From the NCBI GenBank assembly GCA_937927515.1, contig CALBDO010000015.1, forward strand, positions 45,643 through 109,642: DNA of 64,000 bases, given 5' to 3'. Both the position numbers and the translations under genes were made by a program. The notes under the pieces were generated by a model. It did no database searches. It saw only the letters and a program-made list of their open reading frames with translations, and was not told the DNA's origin. This document shows positions 25,228 through 34,741 of the stretch, one piece after another. This DNA is from Candidatus Kapaibacterium sp. Its GTDB lineage: Bacteria > Bacteroidota > Ignavibacteria > Kapaibacteriales > UBA2268. Each line of letters starts with the position of its first letter. Position 1 is the first letter of the stretch.

Positions 25228-25959
25228 ATGAAAAATATTCGTATTAATTTATTTATACTACTCGTATTAGGGCTTTCAAGTTGTGTTGGAATTTATCTGT
25301 GCACAGAGGGAAGTGGGCGATTATCCAAGCAAACCTTTGAATTACCAAATTTTAAAAATATAATCTCAAATGTTTCTGCAAAATTATTTATCATACAAGA
25401 CTCTATTTCAAAGCTACAAATAGAAACCGACGACAACTTGTTGGATGCTATCTTCGTGGATGTAAATAACGAGGTTCTTACTGTAACATCTGAAAAAGGT
25501 CTGTGCCCAAGGAAATTAGAAATCACCTTAACAAGTCCATTATTAAACAGCATTGAAATAAATGGAAGCTCGGATATTATCGCACAAACACCAATTGTTA
25601 CTAATGAGTTTGCAATTAAATTAAATGGTTCAGGTGATATACAAATTGATAGTATTAAAGCCCAAGTTTTAACTATTAAAGTAAACGGAAGTGGAGATAT
25701 TCGTCTTGGAGGTATCGCCGATGAACTTATAGTTACAATCAATGGGAGTAGCGATTTAAATGCTTCGAAGTTAGTTGCTAATAGTGTAGAGATAAAAACT
25801 AATGGCTCTGGTGATGTTTATGTCCATAGCAAAGAAAAACTTTATGTCAATATCTATGGTTCTGGTAACGTGTACTACATCGGAAATCCAAACTTTTCTG
25901 ATATCAGAATCCTTGGCTCTGGGGTTGCACAAAGAATGAATAATAACAAAACTAAATAA
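25228..25959 (+). CDS. GIN-domain (DUF2807) lipoprotein
   Basis: The 243-residue product has a lipoprotein signal peptide ending GLSSC near residue 19. A DUF2807 'head GIN' region follows, with rungs of 18-21 residues each opening with NGSGD-like motifs: NGSSDI, NGSGDI, NGSGDI, NGSSDL, NGSGDV and YGSGNV. This regular spacing indicates a small right-handed beta-helix. The family is common in Bacteroidetes and has no settled function; adhesion is only a database suggestion. It lies 54 bp after ugd in the same direction. Confidence 0.85.
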   Translation: MKNIRINLFILLVLGLSSCVGIYLCTEGSGRLSKQTFELPNFKNIISNVSAKLFIIQDSISKLQIETDDNLLDAIFVDVNNEVLTVTSEKGLCPRKLEITLTSPLLNSIEINGSSDIIAQTPIVTNEFAIKLNGSGDIQIDSIKAQVLTIKVNGSGDIRLGGIADELIVTINGSSDLNASKLVANSVEIKTNGSGDVYVHSKEKLYVNIYGSGNVYYIGNPNFSDIRILGSGVAQRMNNNKTK

Positions 25960-26080
25960 AACAAAAAGATTATCCGAGTTTATTAAAATACAAGAATTTA
26001 GGATTACCAGGAGCCAATTTCCTTAGGAAAATGGTAGATTTTGGAATCAAAAATTGAACTCGTTTCACAATGAGTTATGA

Positions 26081-28663
26081 TTAGTTTAAATCGGGATAAT
26101 CATTCTCTATTTTATTTTCGATAGCATCTTGGCCAAATAAAATATTATCCAAATTCAATTCCGGCAAACTGCTTTCTGGTTCATTTTCAGGTTCTATGAA
26201 ATCGAAATGCAATTTTTTCTTAGTTGGGTCAAAGTCGCCAATAATTTTTGTACCGGGTTTTTCTTTTCTAATAAGCAGGACCTCTGCGAGCTCGTCCTCT
26301 ACATATTGCATTAAAGCACGTTTTAAAGGTCTAGCCCCATATTTCTCGTCGTAACCCTTTTCGACTAAGAAGTCTTTTGCTTGCTTTGTGAGTTCCAAAG
26401 TCAAGCTTCTATCTTTCAATCTCTTTCGTAACTCTTCGAGTTGTATGTCAATTATTTGATAAATATGGTCTTTTGTTAATTTCCTAAATATGATGAAATC
26501 ATCAATCCTATTGATGAATTCTGGATTGAATAATCGCTTTATGGCATCTTCGATAGATGTTTTAATTGCCAAGTATTCATCTTCGTTTGTAGGCTCGACA
26601 AAACCAAGTTTAGAACCAATTTTCAAATCTTTTGTTCCAACATTCGAGGTCATGATAATTATAGTGTTTTTAAAGTCAACACGGCGCCCAAGACCATCGG
26701 TTAGAATACCATCATCGAATACTTGAAGAAGTATATTAAAAACCTCGGGATGAGCTTTCTCGATTTCATCTAAAAGGACGATGCTATAGGGTCTGCGGCG
26801 AACTTTCTCGGTAAGCTGTCCGCCTTCTTCGTAACCAACGTAACCGGGAGGAGCGCCTACGAGACGGGATACAGAGAATTTCTCCATATATTCGCTCATA
26901 TCTATGCGAATCAGAGCATCTTCGCTATTGAAAAGCACTCTTGCTAAGGCTTTGGCAAGTTCTGTTTTGCCGACACCGGTAGGACCTAAAAACATAAAAG
27001 AACCGATGGGTCTACGTGGGTCTTTCAATCCTGCTCTTGCACGCCTTATGGCTTTTGTTAAATGGTCTATTGCCTCGTCTTGGCCAACGACTAATTTTTT
27101 CAACTCTTCTGGTAGTTTCATAAGCTTTTCTGTTTCGCTTTCTGCTATTTTATTTACTGGTATTCCAGTCATCATAGATACAACATCAGCAACATCATCT
27201 TCAGTAACGGGAAAATAAGTTTCACTGGATTTTACCTCCCATTCTAACTTTGCTTTTTCAAGGTCTTGTTGCAATCTCTTTTCGAGGTCGCGCAGTCGTG
27301 CAGCTTCCTCAAAATTCTGGCTTTTAACAACAAAATTCTTTTGCCTTCGAATCTCTTCGATTTTCTCTTCCAATTCAATAATATTTTTCGGAACACTTAT
27401 ATTTGCAAGGTGCACACGAGCTCCCGCCTCGTCGAGGACATCTATGGCTTTGTCGGGGAAATACCTATCAGTAATGTATCTATCCGATAGACGGACACAA
27501 GCTTCGATTGCATCCGCTGTATATTTCACATTGTGATGTTCTTCGTATCGGTCTTTGATTTTTTCGAGAATTTCACGCGTTTCAGAGGGAGTGGGTGGGT
27601 CGATAAGAACTTTTTGGAATCTCCGCTCGAGAGCACCATCCTTTTCAATGTACTGGCGATACTCATCGAGTGTTGTAGCACCAATACATTGAATCTCGCC
27701 GCGAGATAGAGCTGGCTTGAAAATGTTCGAGGCATCAAGAGAACCAGAGGCACCACCAGCACCAACGATGGTATGCAATTCATCTATGAACAAAATCACA
27801 TCCCTTGCACGTTCTAGCTCATTCAAAAGGGCTTTCATTCTCTCTTCAAATTGACCGCGATACTTAGTGCCGGCAACAAGAGAAGCAAGGTCTAAACTTA
27901 CAATACGCTTGTCTAATAAAGTACGTGGTACTTTCCTCTGCACAATACGCAAAGCTAATCCTTCGACAATGGCTGTTTTGCCGACACCAGGTTCTCCAAT
28001 CAGAACTGGGTTGTTCTTTTTGCGGCGGGCTAAAATTTGAGAAACTCTTTGAATTTCTTTCTCTCGACCAATTATGGGGTCGAGCTTATCTTCCATTGCG
28101 AGTTTTGTCAAATCGCGCCCAAAATTATCTAAAACAGGTGTTTTAACTTTTTCTTTCATTGTTACCCTCGGTTGTTTTGTTTCTAAAGAAGAACGATGAG
28201 AGGGCGATTCCCATGTTCGACCGCTTAAGATGTTGTCTAGTTCATTTTTAACTTTGTCATAATTGATATTATAAGCTTCTAGAAATTCCTTTGCTTGGTT
28301 GCTTTGATGACGTAATATTGCCAATAGGATGTGCTCTGTACCAATTATGTCAGATTTATAAGCTTTTGCTTCGAATTCACTTTGACGAAGAATAGCCTCT
28401 AATTGCTTGCTTATCGGAAATGTTTTGTTGATGTTCCCAACTTTGTTTCCTTTAACCTTTTCGACAATAACTTTTCGCAACTCATCAAGGTCGACACCGA
28501 GATTTTTTAAGATTTTCACAGCAATGCCTTCGCCTTCGCGTATAATGCCAAGCAAAAAATGCTCCGTGCCAAGAAAATCATTATCCAAATTTGATGCTTC
28601 CTCTTGGAGATATCGCAATATATCCTGTACTCTATTCGAAAATTTTTTTGGTTGCCCGCTCAT
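26081..28663 (-). CDS. clpC: ATP-dependent Clp protease ATPase subunit ClpC
   Basis: ClpC unfolds proteins and feeds them to ClpP. The 860-residue protein has the two-repeat Clp-N domain (about 1-145). AAA1 follows with [13 protein letters not shown] near 210, then a UVR-type coiled-coil insert (about 415-455, containing [15 protein letters not shown]). AAA2 has [15 protein letters not shown] near 545, followed by a C-terminal D2-small domain. The UVR insert and length separate it from ClpA and ClpB. ATG at 28663 has a GGAA site; an in-frame TTG lies 9 bp upstream. It is last in a minus-strand series after coaX, and no mcsA/mcsB genes are visible here. Confidence 0.95.
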   Translation of the reverse strand: MSGQPKKFSNRVQDILRYLQEEASNLDNDFLGTEHFLLGIIREGEGIAVKILKNLGVDLDELRKVIVEKVKGNKVGNINKTFPISKQLEAILRQSEFEAKAYKSDIIGTEHILLAILRHQSNQAKEFLEAYNINYDKVKNELDNILSGRTWESPSHRSSLETKQPRVTMKEKVKTPVLDNFGRDLTKLAMEDKLDPIIGREKEIQRVSQILARRKKNNPVLIGEPGVGKTAIVEGLALRIVQRKVPRTLLDKRIVSLDLASLVAGTKYRGQFEERMKALLNELERARDVILFIDELHTIVGAGGASGSLDASNIFKPALSRGEIQCIGATTLDEYRQYIEKDGALERRFQKVLIDPPTPSETREILEKIKDRYEEHHNVKYTADAIEACVRLSDRYITDRYFPDKAIDVLDEAGARVHLANISVPKNIIELEEKIEEIRRQKNFVVKSQNFEEAARLRDLEKRLQQDLEKAKLEWEVKSSETYFPVTEDDVADVVSMMTGIPVNKIAESETEKLMKLPEELKKLVVGQDEAIDHLTKAIRRARAGLKDPRRPIGSFMFLGPTGVGKTELAKALARVLFNSEDALIRIDMSEYMEKFSVSRLVGAPPGYVGYEEGGQLTEKVRRRPYSIVLLDEIEKAHPEVFNILLQVFDDGILTDGLGRRVDFKNTIIIMTSNVGTKDLKIGSKLGFVEPTNEDEYLAIKTSIEDAIKRLFNPEFINRIDDFIIFRKLTKDHIYQIIDIQLEELRKRLKDRSLTLELTKQAKDFLVEKGYDEKYGARPLKRALMQYVEDELAEVLLIRKEKPGTKIIGDFDPTKKKLHFDFIEPENEPESSLPELNLDNILFGQDAIENKIENDYPDLN

Positions 28664-28677
28664 TATTTCCAAAATTT

Positions 28678-28691
28678 AATTCAATTGAATT
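28678..28691. repeat. 14-bp perfect palindrome upstream of clpC
   Basis: AATTCAATTGAATT is its own reverse complement and lies 15-28 bp upstream of the clpC start. It could be an operator, but it does not match CIRCE or CtsR-type sites, and chance is possible at this AT content. Confidence 0.3.
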
Positions 28692-28709
28692 GACGAAACG
28701 ATAAAACTT

Positions 28710-29516
28710 TTATTTATCATCCCCAAATTCAATGAAGTATTGTCTTTCGAATTTGGCTAATGATAAAATTCCAGAGAGCACGAGGTTTTTACGATAGAAT
28801 TTATTTGGATAATCCCAGTTTTGGTACCTTGAACTAAAGAATTTGAAGCCCCCACCAGTGAAAATTATAGGTGGTTGAGCACCTTCAAAGATATTAATAT
28901 CGATTTCATTTAAAATGTAGAGCAAACCTCCCCAGATAGAGCTTAAAATACCTGAACTAACAGCATTTTCCGTTGAAATTTCAATAATATTAAGCTCTCT
29001 ATCGGTAACAATTCTTGAGACCTTCAACAATGAGGTACTTAAAGACAATGAGTTCAACTGGGTTTCGGGTCCGGGGAATATCAATCCCCCAAGGAAATTT
29101 CGATTTGAATCTACAGTGTTAATAGTTATTGCTGTACCAATATCAACTGTGATAATTGGAGCAGAGAACTCATCCAATCCGCCAATCAATCCCAGAATTC
29201 TATCGGTACCAATCCAGTGATAATTGAAGATATTGACCCTTTTCTGTCTCAAAATCAGTTCGCGTACATCATAGATGTAAACATTTTTTTGAGTAGTTAA
29301 AAACTCTACTATTTTGTTGGTTTGCTCTGTGTTTACACTGGAGTACAATACCCTAATTGGGGTTTTTACCTTTAAATTAAAGAAATTTTTAAATTCATCG
29401 AGGAAGCGATGTGTGTAACGAAAAGTCTTATAGATATTTTTGTAAACTAATTTTGCACGGCTATTGCCAAAATCTATTGCAAGAGTTTGTTCAAATAATT
29501 TCTCATTCGATCTCAT
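28710..29516 (-). CDS. coaX: Type III pantothenate kinase
   Basis: CoaX catalyses the first step of coenzyme A synthesis and is insensitive to CoA feedback. The 268-residue protein has the ASKHA-fold motifs: phosphate-1 loop AIDFGNSRAK near residue 13, GTDRILGLIGG near 103, the phosphate-2/pantothenate loop VDIGTAITIN near 124, FLGGLIFPGP near 142 and adenosine-site FTGGGF near 220. The usual DxGNT is DFGNS here. It overlaps birA by 14 bp, so translation is coupled, a pairing seen in many bacteria. Confidence 0.9.
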   Translation of the reverse strand: MRSNEKLFEQTLAIDFGNSRAKLVYKNIYKTFRYTHRFLDEFKNFFNLKVKTPIRVLYSSVNTEQTNKIVEFLTTQKNVYIYDVRELILRQKRVNIFNYHWIGTDRILGLIGGLDEFSAPIITVDIGTAITINTVDSNRNFLGGLIFPGPETQLNSLSLSTSLLKVSRIVTDRELNIIEISTENAVSSGILSSIWGGLLYILNEIDINIFEGAQPPIIFTGGGFKFFSSRYQNWDYPNKFYRKNLVLSGILSLAKFERQYFIEFGDDK

Positions 29517-30243
29517 ATCTTATAGAATCTCCATCAGTAATTAATACTGTTTCTCTACTCTCTGGATTTCGAACAACTAATCTTCCAATGTTGTCGAATG
29601 CAATGGCTTCGCAAAAGTAATTCTTATTTACTACGAAGATTTGTTTTCCAATAATGTTCAACTCATCGAACCATTGCTGGAATATTTCCCAAGGGAGTAA
29701 GCCAAAAAAGTTCTGGATATTATCAATTAGCTTATCAACTACAACATCCACCATTAAGTCGTAGCCCAGAATTTTTAAGGAAGTTGCAAACTGCTCTAAA
29801 TCTTTCGGAAAAGTCGTCTGATTCACATTTACACCAATACCCAAGATAGAGGCGTAGCACAACTCTCCAACAAATTGATGTTCAATCAAAATACCAGAAA
29901 CTTTTTTGAATTTACTATCATCGGTTTTCACGTACACATCGTTTGGATACTTCAAACGCAAAGCTAAGTCTGGACACAATTGGCGTAGAGTGTAGAGTAC
30001 AGCCAAACTGCCCAACCCTTGGAAGTATGCAACATCTTCGGCTCTTTTCATTTCGTTGTGTCTGATGCCAAGCGAGAAATATACATTCTCTCCAAAGTCG
30101 CCAATCCAAGAATTTTTGTTTCTTCCACGACCGTGGGTCTGGTAATTTGCAGTGACTACAACACAATCATTAGTAAGTAAGAGCTCTTTTGCAAAATCAT
30201 TAGTAGATGTAACAATTTCGTAATTGAATCTTTTAAATTTCAT
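29503..30243 (-). CDS. birA: Biotin--[acetyl-CoA-carboxylase] ligase, catalytic domain only
   Basis: BirA attaches biotin to the carboxyl-carrier protein of biotin-dependent carboxylases. The 246-residue protein has the biotinyl-AMP loop as GRGRNKNSW near 38 and continues with GENVYFSLGIR, RLKYPNDVYV near 97 and GILIEHQF. There is no N-terminal helix-turn-helix domain, so it should be a ligase without repressor function. Its ATG overlaps the stop of the upstream lipoprotein gene by 4 bp, and its 3' end overlaps coaX by 14 bp. Confidence 0.92.
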   Translation of the reverse strand: MKFKRFNYEIVTSTNDFAKELLLTNDCVVVTANYQTHGRGRNKNSWIGDFGENVYFSLGIRHNEMKRAEDVAYFQGLGSLAVLYTLRQLCPDLALRLKYPNDVYVKTDDSKFKKVSGILIEHQFVGELCYASILGIGVNVNQTTFPKDLEQFATSLKILGYDLMVDVVVDKLIDNIQNFFGLLPWEIFQQWFDELNIIGKQIFVVNKNYFCEAIAFDNIGRLVVRNPESRETVLITDGDSIRYEIE

Positions 30244-30875
30244 TGATGCAAGTCTTGTGCAATTGCAGATTGAATATCAATAATTAATTTATCAATCATA
30301 AGGGAGAATAGTTTTGAAAAAGCTTGTACAAATTTTGAATTTTCTCTCTCAGATACCTCAAGTTTTTGGGAATAATTTCCAGAGTAAATAATCTTTTTAT
30401 TTTGTTCAAGCGGTTCATACTTTACAAGATTGACGTTGAAAGAGATTTGGACCCAATTTTTTTTCTTATCCTGTTTGCTTGCTAATGCTTTGAATTCTAT
30501 AATACTACCCTCTAAGATGTAATTAGGAACGATAGCAGTATTAAAAGAAGCCACACCATACTTAAAAGCTTTCGACTGATTTAGCCTGGAGAATATGAAA
30601 CCGTTGAGCAATTCCGAATAATCCGTATTAAATCTGTGGTAATTAAACTTTTGCAATGTACCATCGTCGTACCAAATTAGAATCCTGTTATCCAAGAGTT
30701 CGTCGGGAATGGAAAACTCCTTGAGCATAACATAAGTTTCTATGGTGGCAATGTTGCGAAAAGAGAATGTTTCTTGATTTAAATAGTAGTAAATTGTAGG
30801 AATATATGGCGTTCTTAAAGAAAAACAACTTGTTAGAACTAATAAAAATAGAAATACTATATGATTTCTTTTCAT
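30240..30875 (-). CDS. ABC-type transport auxiliary lipoprotein-like protein
   Basis: The 211-residue protein has a lipoprotein signal peptide ending VLTSC near residue 17. The mature part resembles ABC_trans_aux (PqiC/DUF330-like) proteins: YYYLNQETF, then LKEFSIPDELLDNRILIWYDDGTLQKFNYHRF, a domain binding the periplasmic side of MlaE/MCE-type lipid transporters. No MlaE/MlaF/MCE genes are present in the window, so the partner is encoded elsewhere. A TAAATTTG element (minus strand, 30906-30899) lies 23 bp upstream and fits a -7 box. It is first in the cluster with birA, coaX and clpC. Confidence 0.68.
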   Translation of the reverse strand: MKRNHIVFLFLLVLTSCFSLRTPYIPTIYYYLNQETFSFRNIATIETYVMLKEFSIPDELLDNRILIWYDDGTLQKFNYHRFNTDYSELLNGFIFSRLNQSKAFKYGVASFNTAIVPNYILEGSIIEFKALASKQDKKKNWVQISFNVNLVKYEPLEQNKKIIYSGNYSQKLEVSERENSKFVQAFSKLFSLMIDKLIIDIQSAIAQDLHQ

Positions 30876-30963
30876 TTTCTCATTTTGAATAACCAGTACA
30901 AATTTAAGTAAATGTTGATAAAAACATTTAATTTAGTTTTTTTAAAAAAATGTAAGAAGCGTT

Positions 30964-31707
30964 TTGGTTTATTTTATCTCGGACATACATTTGGGGTATT
31001 TCCCAAAAGAGAAAAATAGGCTAATAGAGAAAATCCTCATAGAATTACTTGATGTCATTTCGAAAGATGGTAAAAATCTTGTCATTGTTGGTGATTTGTT
31101 TGATTATTGGTTCGACTACGAAACTGTTATCCCGAAGGACTTTTTCCGAGTTATTAACAAATTTGATGAACTCTTGGAAAAAGATGTAAAAATAATCTAT
31201 CTCATAGGCAATCACGATTTTGGACATTATAAATTCTTCGAAGAAGAATTAGGAATAGAAGTCTACAAAGATGATATAGAAGAAACTTTTTATGGCAAGA
31301 AATTTTATATATCTCACGGCGACGGTAAAATAAAAAACGATTTGGGTTACAAGCTTTTAAAATTTGTTCTTCGAAACAAGGTCTCTGGAACTCTGTTTCG
31401 TTTCATTCATCCCGACATTGGAATAAAACTGGCACAAAAGTCATCAAGAAAAAGCAGAGATTACACGGCAAACAGAAGCAACAAGGATTTCGAATCTCTA
31501 TTTGAATTTGCGAAACTCAAAATTGAACAAGGATACGACTATGTCATAATGGGGCATTCACACCGATTGGAACAAAGATATTATAGAAACGGTATGTACA
31601 TAAACCTTGGGGATTGGCTTAATATGCCCGTTGTAGGAATTTTTGACGGGAATAATTTTTTTGTTGAACCAGTTGAAAAGATTATCCAAAACAGTCTAAG
31701 GGAATAA
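30964..31707 (+). CDS. UDP-2,3-diacylglucosamine diphosphatase-like metallophosphoesterase (LpxH family)
   Basis: LpxH hydrolyses UDP-2,3-diacylglucosamine to lipid X in lipid A synthesis. The 247-residue protein has the calcineurin-like metal site: SDIHLG near residue 6, GDLFDYWFDY near 42, GNHDFGHYKFF near 82, SHGDGK near 117 and GHSHRLE near 196. The only reasonable start is TTG at 30964, since the nearest ATG upstream is followed at once by a stop. The spacing and the family N-terminus (VYFISDIHLG) support it. It leads a plus-strand series with the nitroreductase gene 2 bp downstream. Confidence 0.82.
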   Translation: MVYFISDIHLGYFPKEKNRLIEKILIELLDVISKDGKNLVIVGDLFDYWFDYETVIPKDFFRVINKFDELLEKDVKIIYLIGNHDFGHYKFFEEELGIEVYKDDIEETFYGKKFYISHGDGKIKNDLGYKLLKFVLRNKVSGTLFRFIHPDIGIKLAQKSSRKSRDYTANRSNKDFESLFEFAKLKIEQGYDYVIMGHSHRLEQRYYRNGMYINLGDWLNMPVVGIFDGNNFFVEPVEKIIQNSLRE

Positions 31708-31709
31708 AT

Positions 31710-32225
31710 ATGGAAGCTTTAGAAGCAATCTTTTCTCGTAAAAGCGTAAGAAATTTTACTGGAGAGGCTATTCCAGCGGAGAAGCTAGAGATTCTGCTAC
31801 GCGCTGCAATGGCTGCTCCATCGGCTGTAAATATGCAACCATGGGAATTCATTTTAATTACCAATAGGGACAGTCTCGATGCAATGGCTGATAATTTACC
31901 ACATGGAAAAATGCTAAGCCAGGCTGGGGCCTGCATCGTCGTTTGTGCAATTCCAGAACTTGCACATCGTAAATTAAAAGAATATGCAATAATTGATTGC
32001 ACTTGTGCAAGCCAGAACATTTTGCTTGCTGTGGAGGCAATTGGTTTAGGTGCAGTGTGGGTCGCTGTCTACCCAAACATTGATAGGATTGAATTTGTAA
32101 GAAAATTTTTGGGTATTCCAAAAGATGTTATACCTTTAAACGCAATTGCAATTGGGATACCAACGGGCGTAGACCAACCAAAAGACAAGTATAAACCCAG
32201 CAAAATCCACTACGAAAAATGGTGA
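31710..32225 (+). CDS. Nitroreductase-family FMN oxidoreductase
   Basis: The 171-residue protein starts with the family signature SRKSVRNFTGEAIPAEKLE and continues with AAMAAPSAVNMQPWEFILI near 33 and AIGLGAVWVAVYP near 108. It ends with PLNAIAIGIPTG. The FMN-binding residues SRKSVR and PSAxNxQPW are seen. Members reduce nitro compounds, quinones or flavins with NAD(P)H, and the physiological substrate is not evident. The ATG starts 2 bp after the LpxH-like gene. Confidence 0.9.
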   Translation: MEALEAIFSRKSVRNFTGEAIPAEKLEILLRAAMAAPSAVNMQPWEFILITNRDSLDAMADNLPHGKMLSQAGACIVVCAIPELAHRKLKEYAIIDCTCASQNILLAVEAIGLGAVWVAVYPNIDRIEFVRKFLGIPKDVIPLNAIAIGIPTGVDQPKDKYKPSKIHYEKW

Positions 32226-32234
32226 GAGAAGAAA

Positions 32235-33638
32235 ATGAAAAAATTAATTATTATTCTTTCATTTCTATCCTATTTCCAATCTTTTTCATTATCAGACTAT
32301 TTGGTTGGCTGTTGGGTCGGGAAAATAGATGTCCTACAACAAGAGTTAGCAATTAAGATTTGTTTCGAGCTCGACAGTAATTTAAATATTTCTGGAACGA
32401 TAGATATTCCCCAACAAAATGCTTTTAAATTGCCGCTTTCCAATATCAAAACAACACAAGATTCAATTAAATTCGACTTAATAGTAAATGTAATGAATAT
32501 AGCAAGGTTTGTTGGCAAAATCTACTATCCTTTTTCTGATACAACACAAATAATTGGTAAGTTTAGTCAATTTGGAGTTGTTGGTAAATTTGAACTAGAA
32601 AAATTCATCGATTATGATATTGAGGACGAGCCCGAGGAAGCTAAATACCAAGAAGAGGTCGAAATTCATAATGGGGAGATTAAACTCTCTGGAACATTTG
32701 AAAGACCCGAGACGGAAAATAAGTATCCTGCGATTATTTTTATAACCGGAAGCGGGTTTCAAAACCGAGATGAGGAAATTTTTGGATTTAAAATTTTCAA
32801 GAACCTATCGAAAGAATTTCTCAAAATGGGCTTTGCTACTTTGCGCTGTGATGACCGCGGAGTTGGAGGTTCTACAACAACTCCGAATACCTCCCCAACA
32901 ACCTTTGACTTTGCTTCTGATGTTCAACAGATGATAAACTATCTTAAGACTCGCAATGATATAGATACAAACAGAATCGGTCTTCTTGGTCACAGCGAAG
33001 GTGCAATTGTAAGCCTTATCGTCGCAGCCAGAAGTCGAGATGTGAAATTTATTATCAATCTAGCCGGTCCTACTATTCGAGGAGATAGCCTTATATTGGA
33101 ACAGATACGAATTCAGATGAAAAATCAAAATGCTTCCGACTCCATCATCCAACAAACTTTAAAGGACCAAAATGAATTGTACCATATAATCCGCTATTCA
33201 AAGGATTTTACTCGTGCAAAAGAGATTTTATATAATCAGGCAAAGAAACAAATGGAAATGTATCCCGACGAGGTTTCCAGTAAAATCCCAAAGACATTAA
33301 TCGAAAAAAATGTTCAGTTGCAAGTTGAATCAATGCGCTCGGATTGGTTTACTACTTTTATAGATATCGACCCATTGGAATATTTAAAAAAAGTGACGTG
33401 CCCAGTGTTGTACATTTTTGGCGAAAAAGACCAACAAGTGCCACCACGAATAAACATTCAAAGGCTACAAAAACTCAAGAAAAAAAATATAGAAGTAAAA
33501 ATTATACCCCAAGCAAACCATTTGTTTCAAAAGTCCAAGACTGGTCAAATGTATGAATATGCTATACTACCAAAACGTCTTGTTCCAGAGTTAATGCAAA
33601 GTATCGCAAGATGGCTTAGAACAAAGATTTCGAAATAG
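32235..33638 (+). CDS. Exported alpha/beta hydrolase with N-terminal extra domain
   Basis: The 467-residue product has a signal peptide (about residues 1-19). An N-terminal domain with strand-like segments (about 25-130) follows, then an alpha/beta-hydrolase domain (about 150-467). The catalytic triad is visible: nucleophile in GHSEGA near 255, acid in FGEKDQQVP near 396 and histidine in QANHLFQ near 430. CDDRGVGGST near 208 matches the oxyanion region. It is an esterase- or peptidase-like secreted enzyme of the type often annotated as dienelactone hydrolase or acyl esterase; the substrate is unknown. It lies 9 bp after the nitroreductase gene. Confidence 0.82.
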   Translation: MKKLIIILSFLSYFQSFSLSDYLVGCWVGKIDVLQQELAIKICFELDSNLNISGTIDIPQQNAFKLPLSNIKTTQDSIKFDLIVNVMNIARFVGKIYYPFSDTTQIIGKFSQFGVVGKFELEKFIDYDIEDEPEEAKYQEEVEIHNGEIKLSGTFERPETENKYPAIIFITGSGFQNRDEEIFGFKIFKNLSKEFLKMGFATLRCDDRGVGGSTTTPNTSPTTFDFASDVQQMINYLKTRNDIDTNRIGLLGHSEGAIVSLIVAARSRDVKFIINLAGPTIRGDSLILEQIRIQMKNQNASDSIIQQTLKDQNELYHIIRYSKDFTRAKEILYNQAKKQMEMYPDEVSSKIPKTLIEKNVQLQVESMRSDWFTTFIDIDPLEYLKKVTCPVLYIFGEKDQQVPPRINIQRLQKLKKKNIEVKIIPQANHLFQKSKTGQMYEYAILPKRLVPELMQSIARWLRTKISK

Positions 33639-33651
33639 GATTGCAGTAAGT

Positions 33652-34725
33652 ATGAATAAGCTGAAACTGGTGGAAGTATCAAAATCATTCGGCGGACATA
33701 GAGCAATTAATAATATATCTTTCGAGGTAGAGGAAGAAGATATATGTGTGTTGGTCGGTCCATCGGGATGCGGTAAAACTACAATATTGAGAATAATTGC
33801 TGGTTTGGAAACGCCAACATCCGGAAAAATTTTCTACAACAATGAACTTTGGAATGAAATACCTCCTGGGGAAAGAAATGTAGGTATGGTATTTCAAAAC
33901 TACGCTTTGTACCCTCATATGACTGTGTACGAGAACATTGGATTTCCTTTGGTAATTAATAAACAAGATAAAAAGTTTATTGCACAAAGAGTGATAGAAA
34001 TAGCAAAACTTTTAAACTTAGATGAAAAGCTGAACAAAAAACCAAAAGAACTTTCCGGAGGTGAACGCCAACGAGTTGCCTTAGGTCGTGCAATTGCTCG
34101 TCGGCCCAAGATTTTTCTTTTTGATGAGCCACTTTCCAATCTGGACGCAAAACTTAGGGTAAATATGCGAACAGAGATAGTAAACCTATGCAGAGCTTTG
34201 CGCATTCCATCAATCTATGTAACACACGACCAAATCGAAGCACTTACTATGGGCAATAAAATCATTGTTTTGAAAGATGGTGAAATTCAGCAAATTGGTT
34301 CTCCAAACGATGTCTACAACAAACCCGCAAATACTTTTGTGGCTACATTTATTGGGCTTCCACAAATGAACATTTTTAAAGGTAGAATCATAAACAGTGT
34401 CTTCCACGAAGAAAATTCACTTTTCACAATAAACTTGCCACTTCCTATTGAAAATTCAGAGGAGTTGTTCCTGGGCGTTCGCCCAGAGGATTTGTTCATT
34501 GCCTCGGAGTACGAAACCATGTTGAAGACAGTAGTTAAAACTTACGAATTCGTAGGTTACGAGACTATTATATATTTTGAACATTACGGAAGATTATTTT
34601 CTTTCATTCTTCCAAAGGAAAAATCCCGACCCAAAATCGGTGAAAACATTGGCCTTTCTTTCGATGTCAAATCAATACATTTGTTCGACAGCAATGGCAG
34701 AAGAATTGTTTTATCATTGTATTAA
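33652..34725 (+). CDS. MalK/UgpC-type ABC transporter ATP-binding protein without neighbouring permease
   Basis: The 357-residue ATPase has Walker A GPSGCGKTT near 39, Q-loop MVFQNYALYPHMTVYENI near 82, signature LSGGERQRVALGRAIARRP near 134, Walker B KIFLFDEPLSNLDAKLR near 155 and H-loop YVTHDQIEA near 190. A C-terminal TOBE-like domain (about 240-357) contains GVRPEDL. This architecture energises sugar or other solute importers. No permease or binding-protein gene lies beside it, so it may serve several importers encoded elsewhere, as MsmK does in some bacteria (analogy, not shown). Confidence 0.85.
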   Translation: MNKLKLVEVSKSFGGHRAINNISFEVEEEDICVLVGPSGCGKTTILRIIAGLETPTSGKIFYNNELWNEIPPGERNVGMVFQNYALYPHMTVYENIGFPLVINKQDKKFIAQRVIEIAKLLNLDEKLNKKPKELSGGERQRVALGRAIARRPKIFLFDEPLSNLDAKLRVNMRTEIVNLCRALRIPSIYVTHDQIEALTMGNKIIVLKDGEIQQIGSPNDVYNKPANTFVATFIGLPQMNIFKGRIINSVFHEENSLFTINLPLPIENSEELFLGVRPEDLFIASEYETMLKTVVKTYEFVGYETIIYFEHYGRLFSFILPKEKSRPKIGENIGLSFDVKSIHLFDSNGRRIVLSLY

Positions 34726-34741
34726 TAAATCCAGTACCAAA

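Noticed and set aside
25550..25890. Tandem DNA repeat in the GIN lipoprotein gene
   Set aside because: The similarity is at protein level (NGSGD rungs); the DNA units differ and vary in length, as in a beta-helix.
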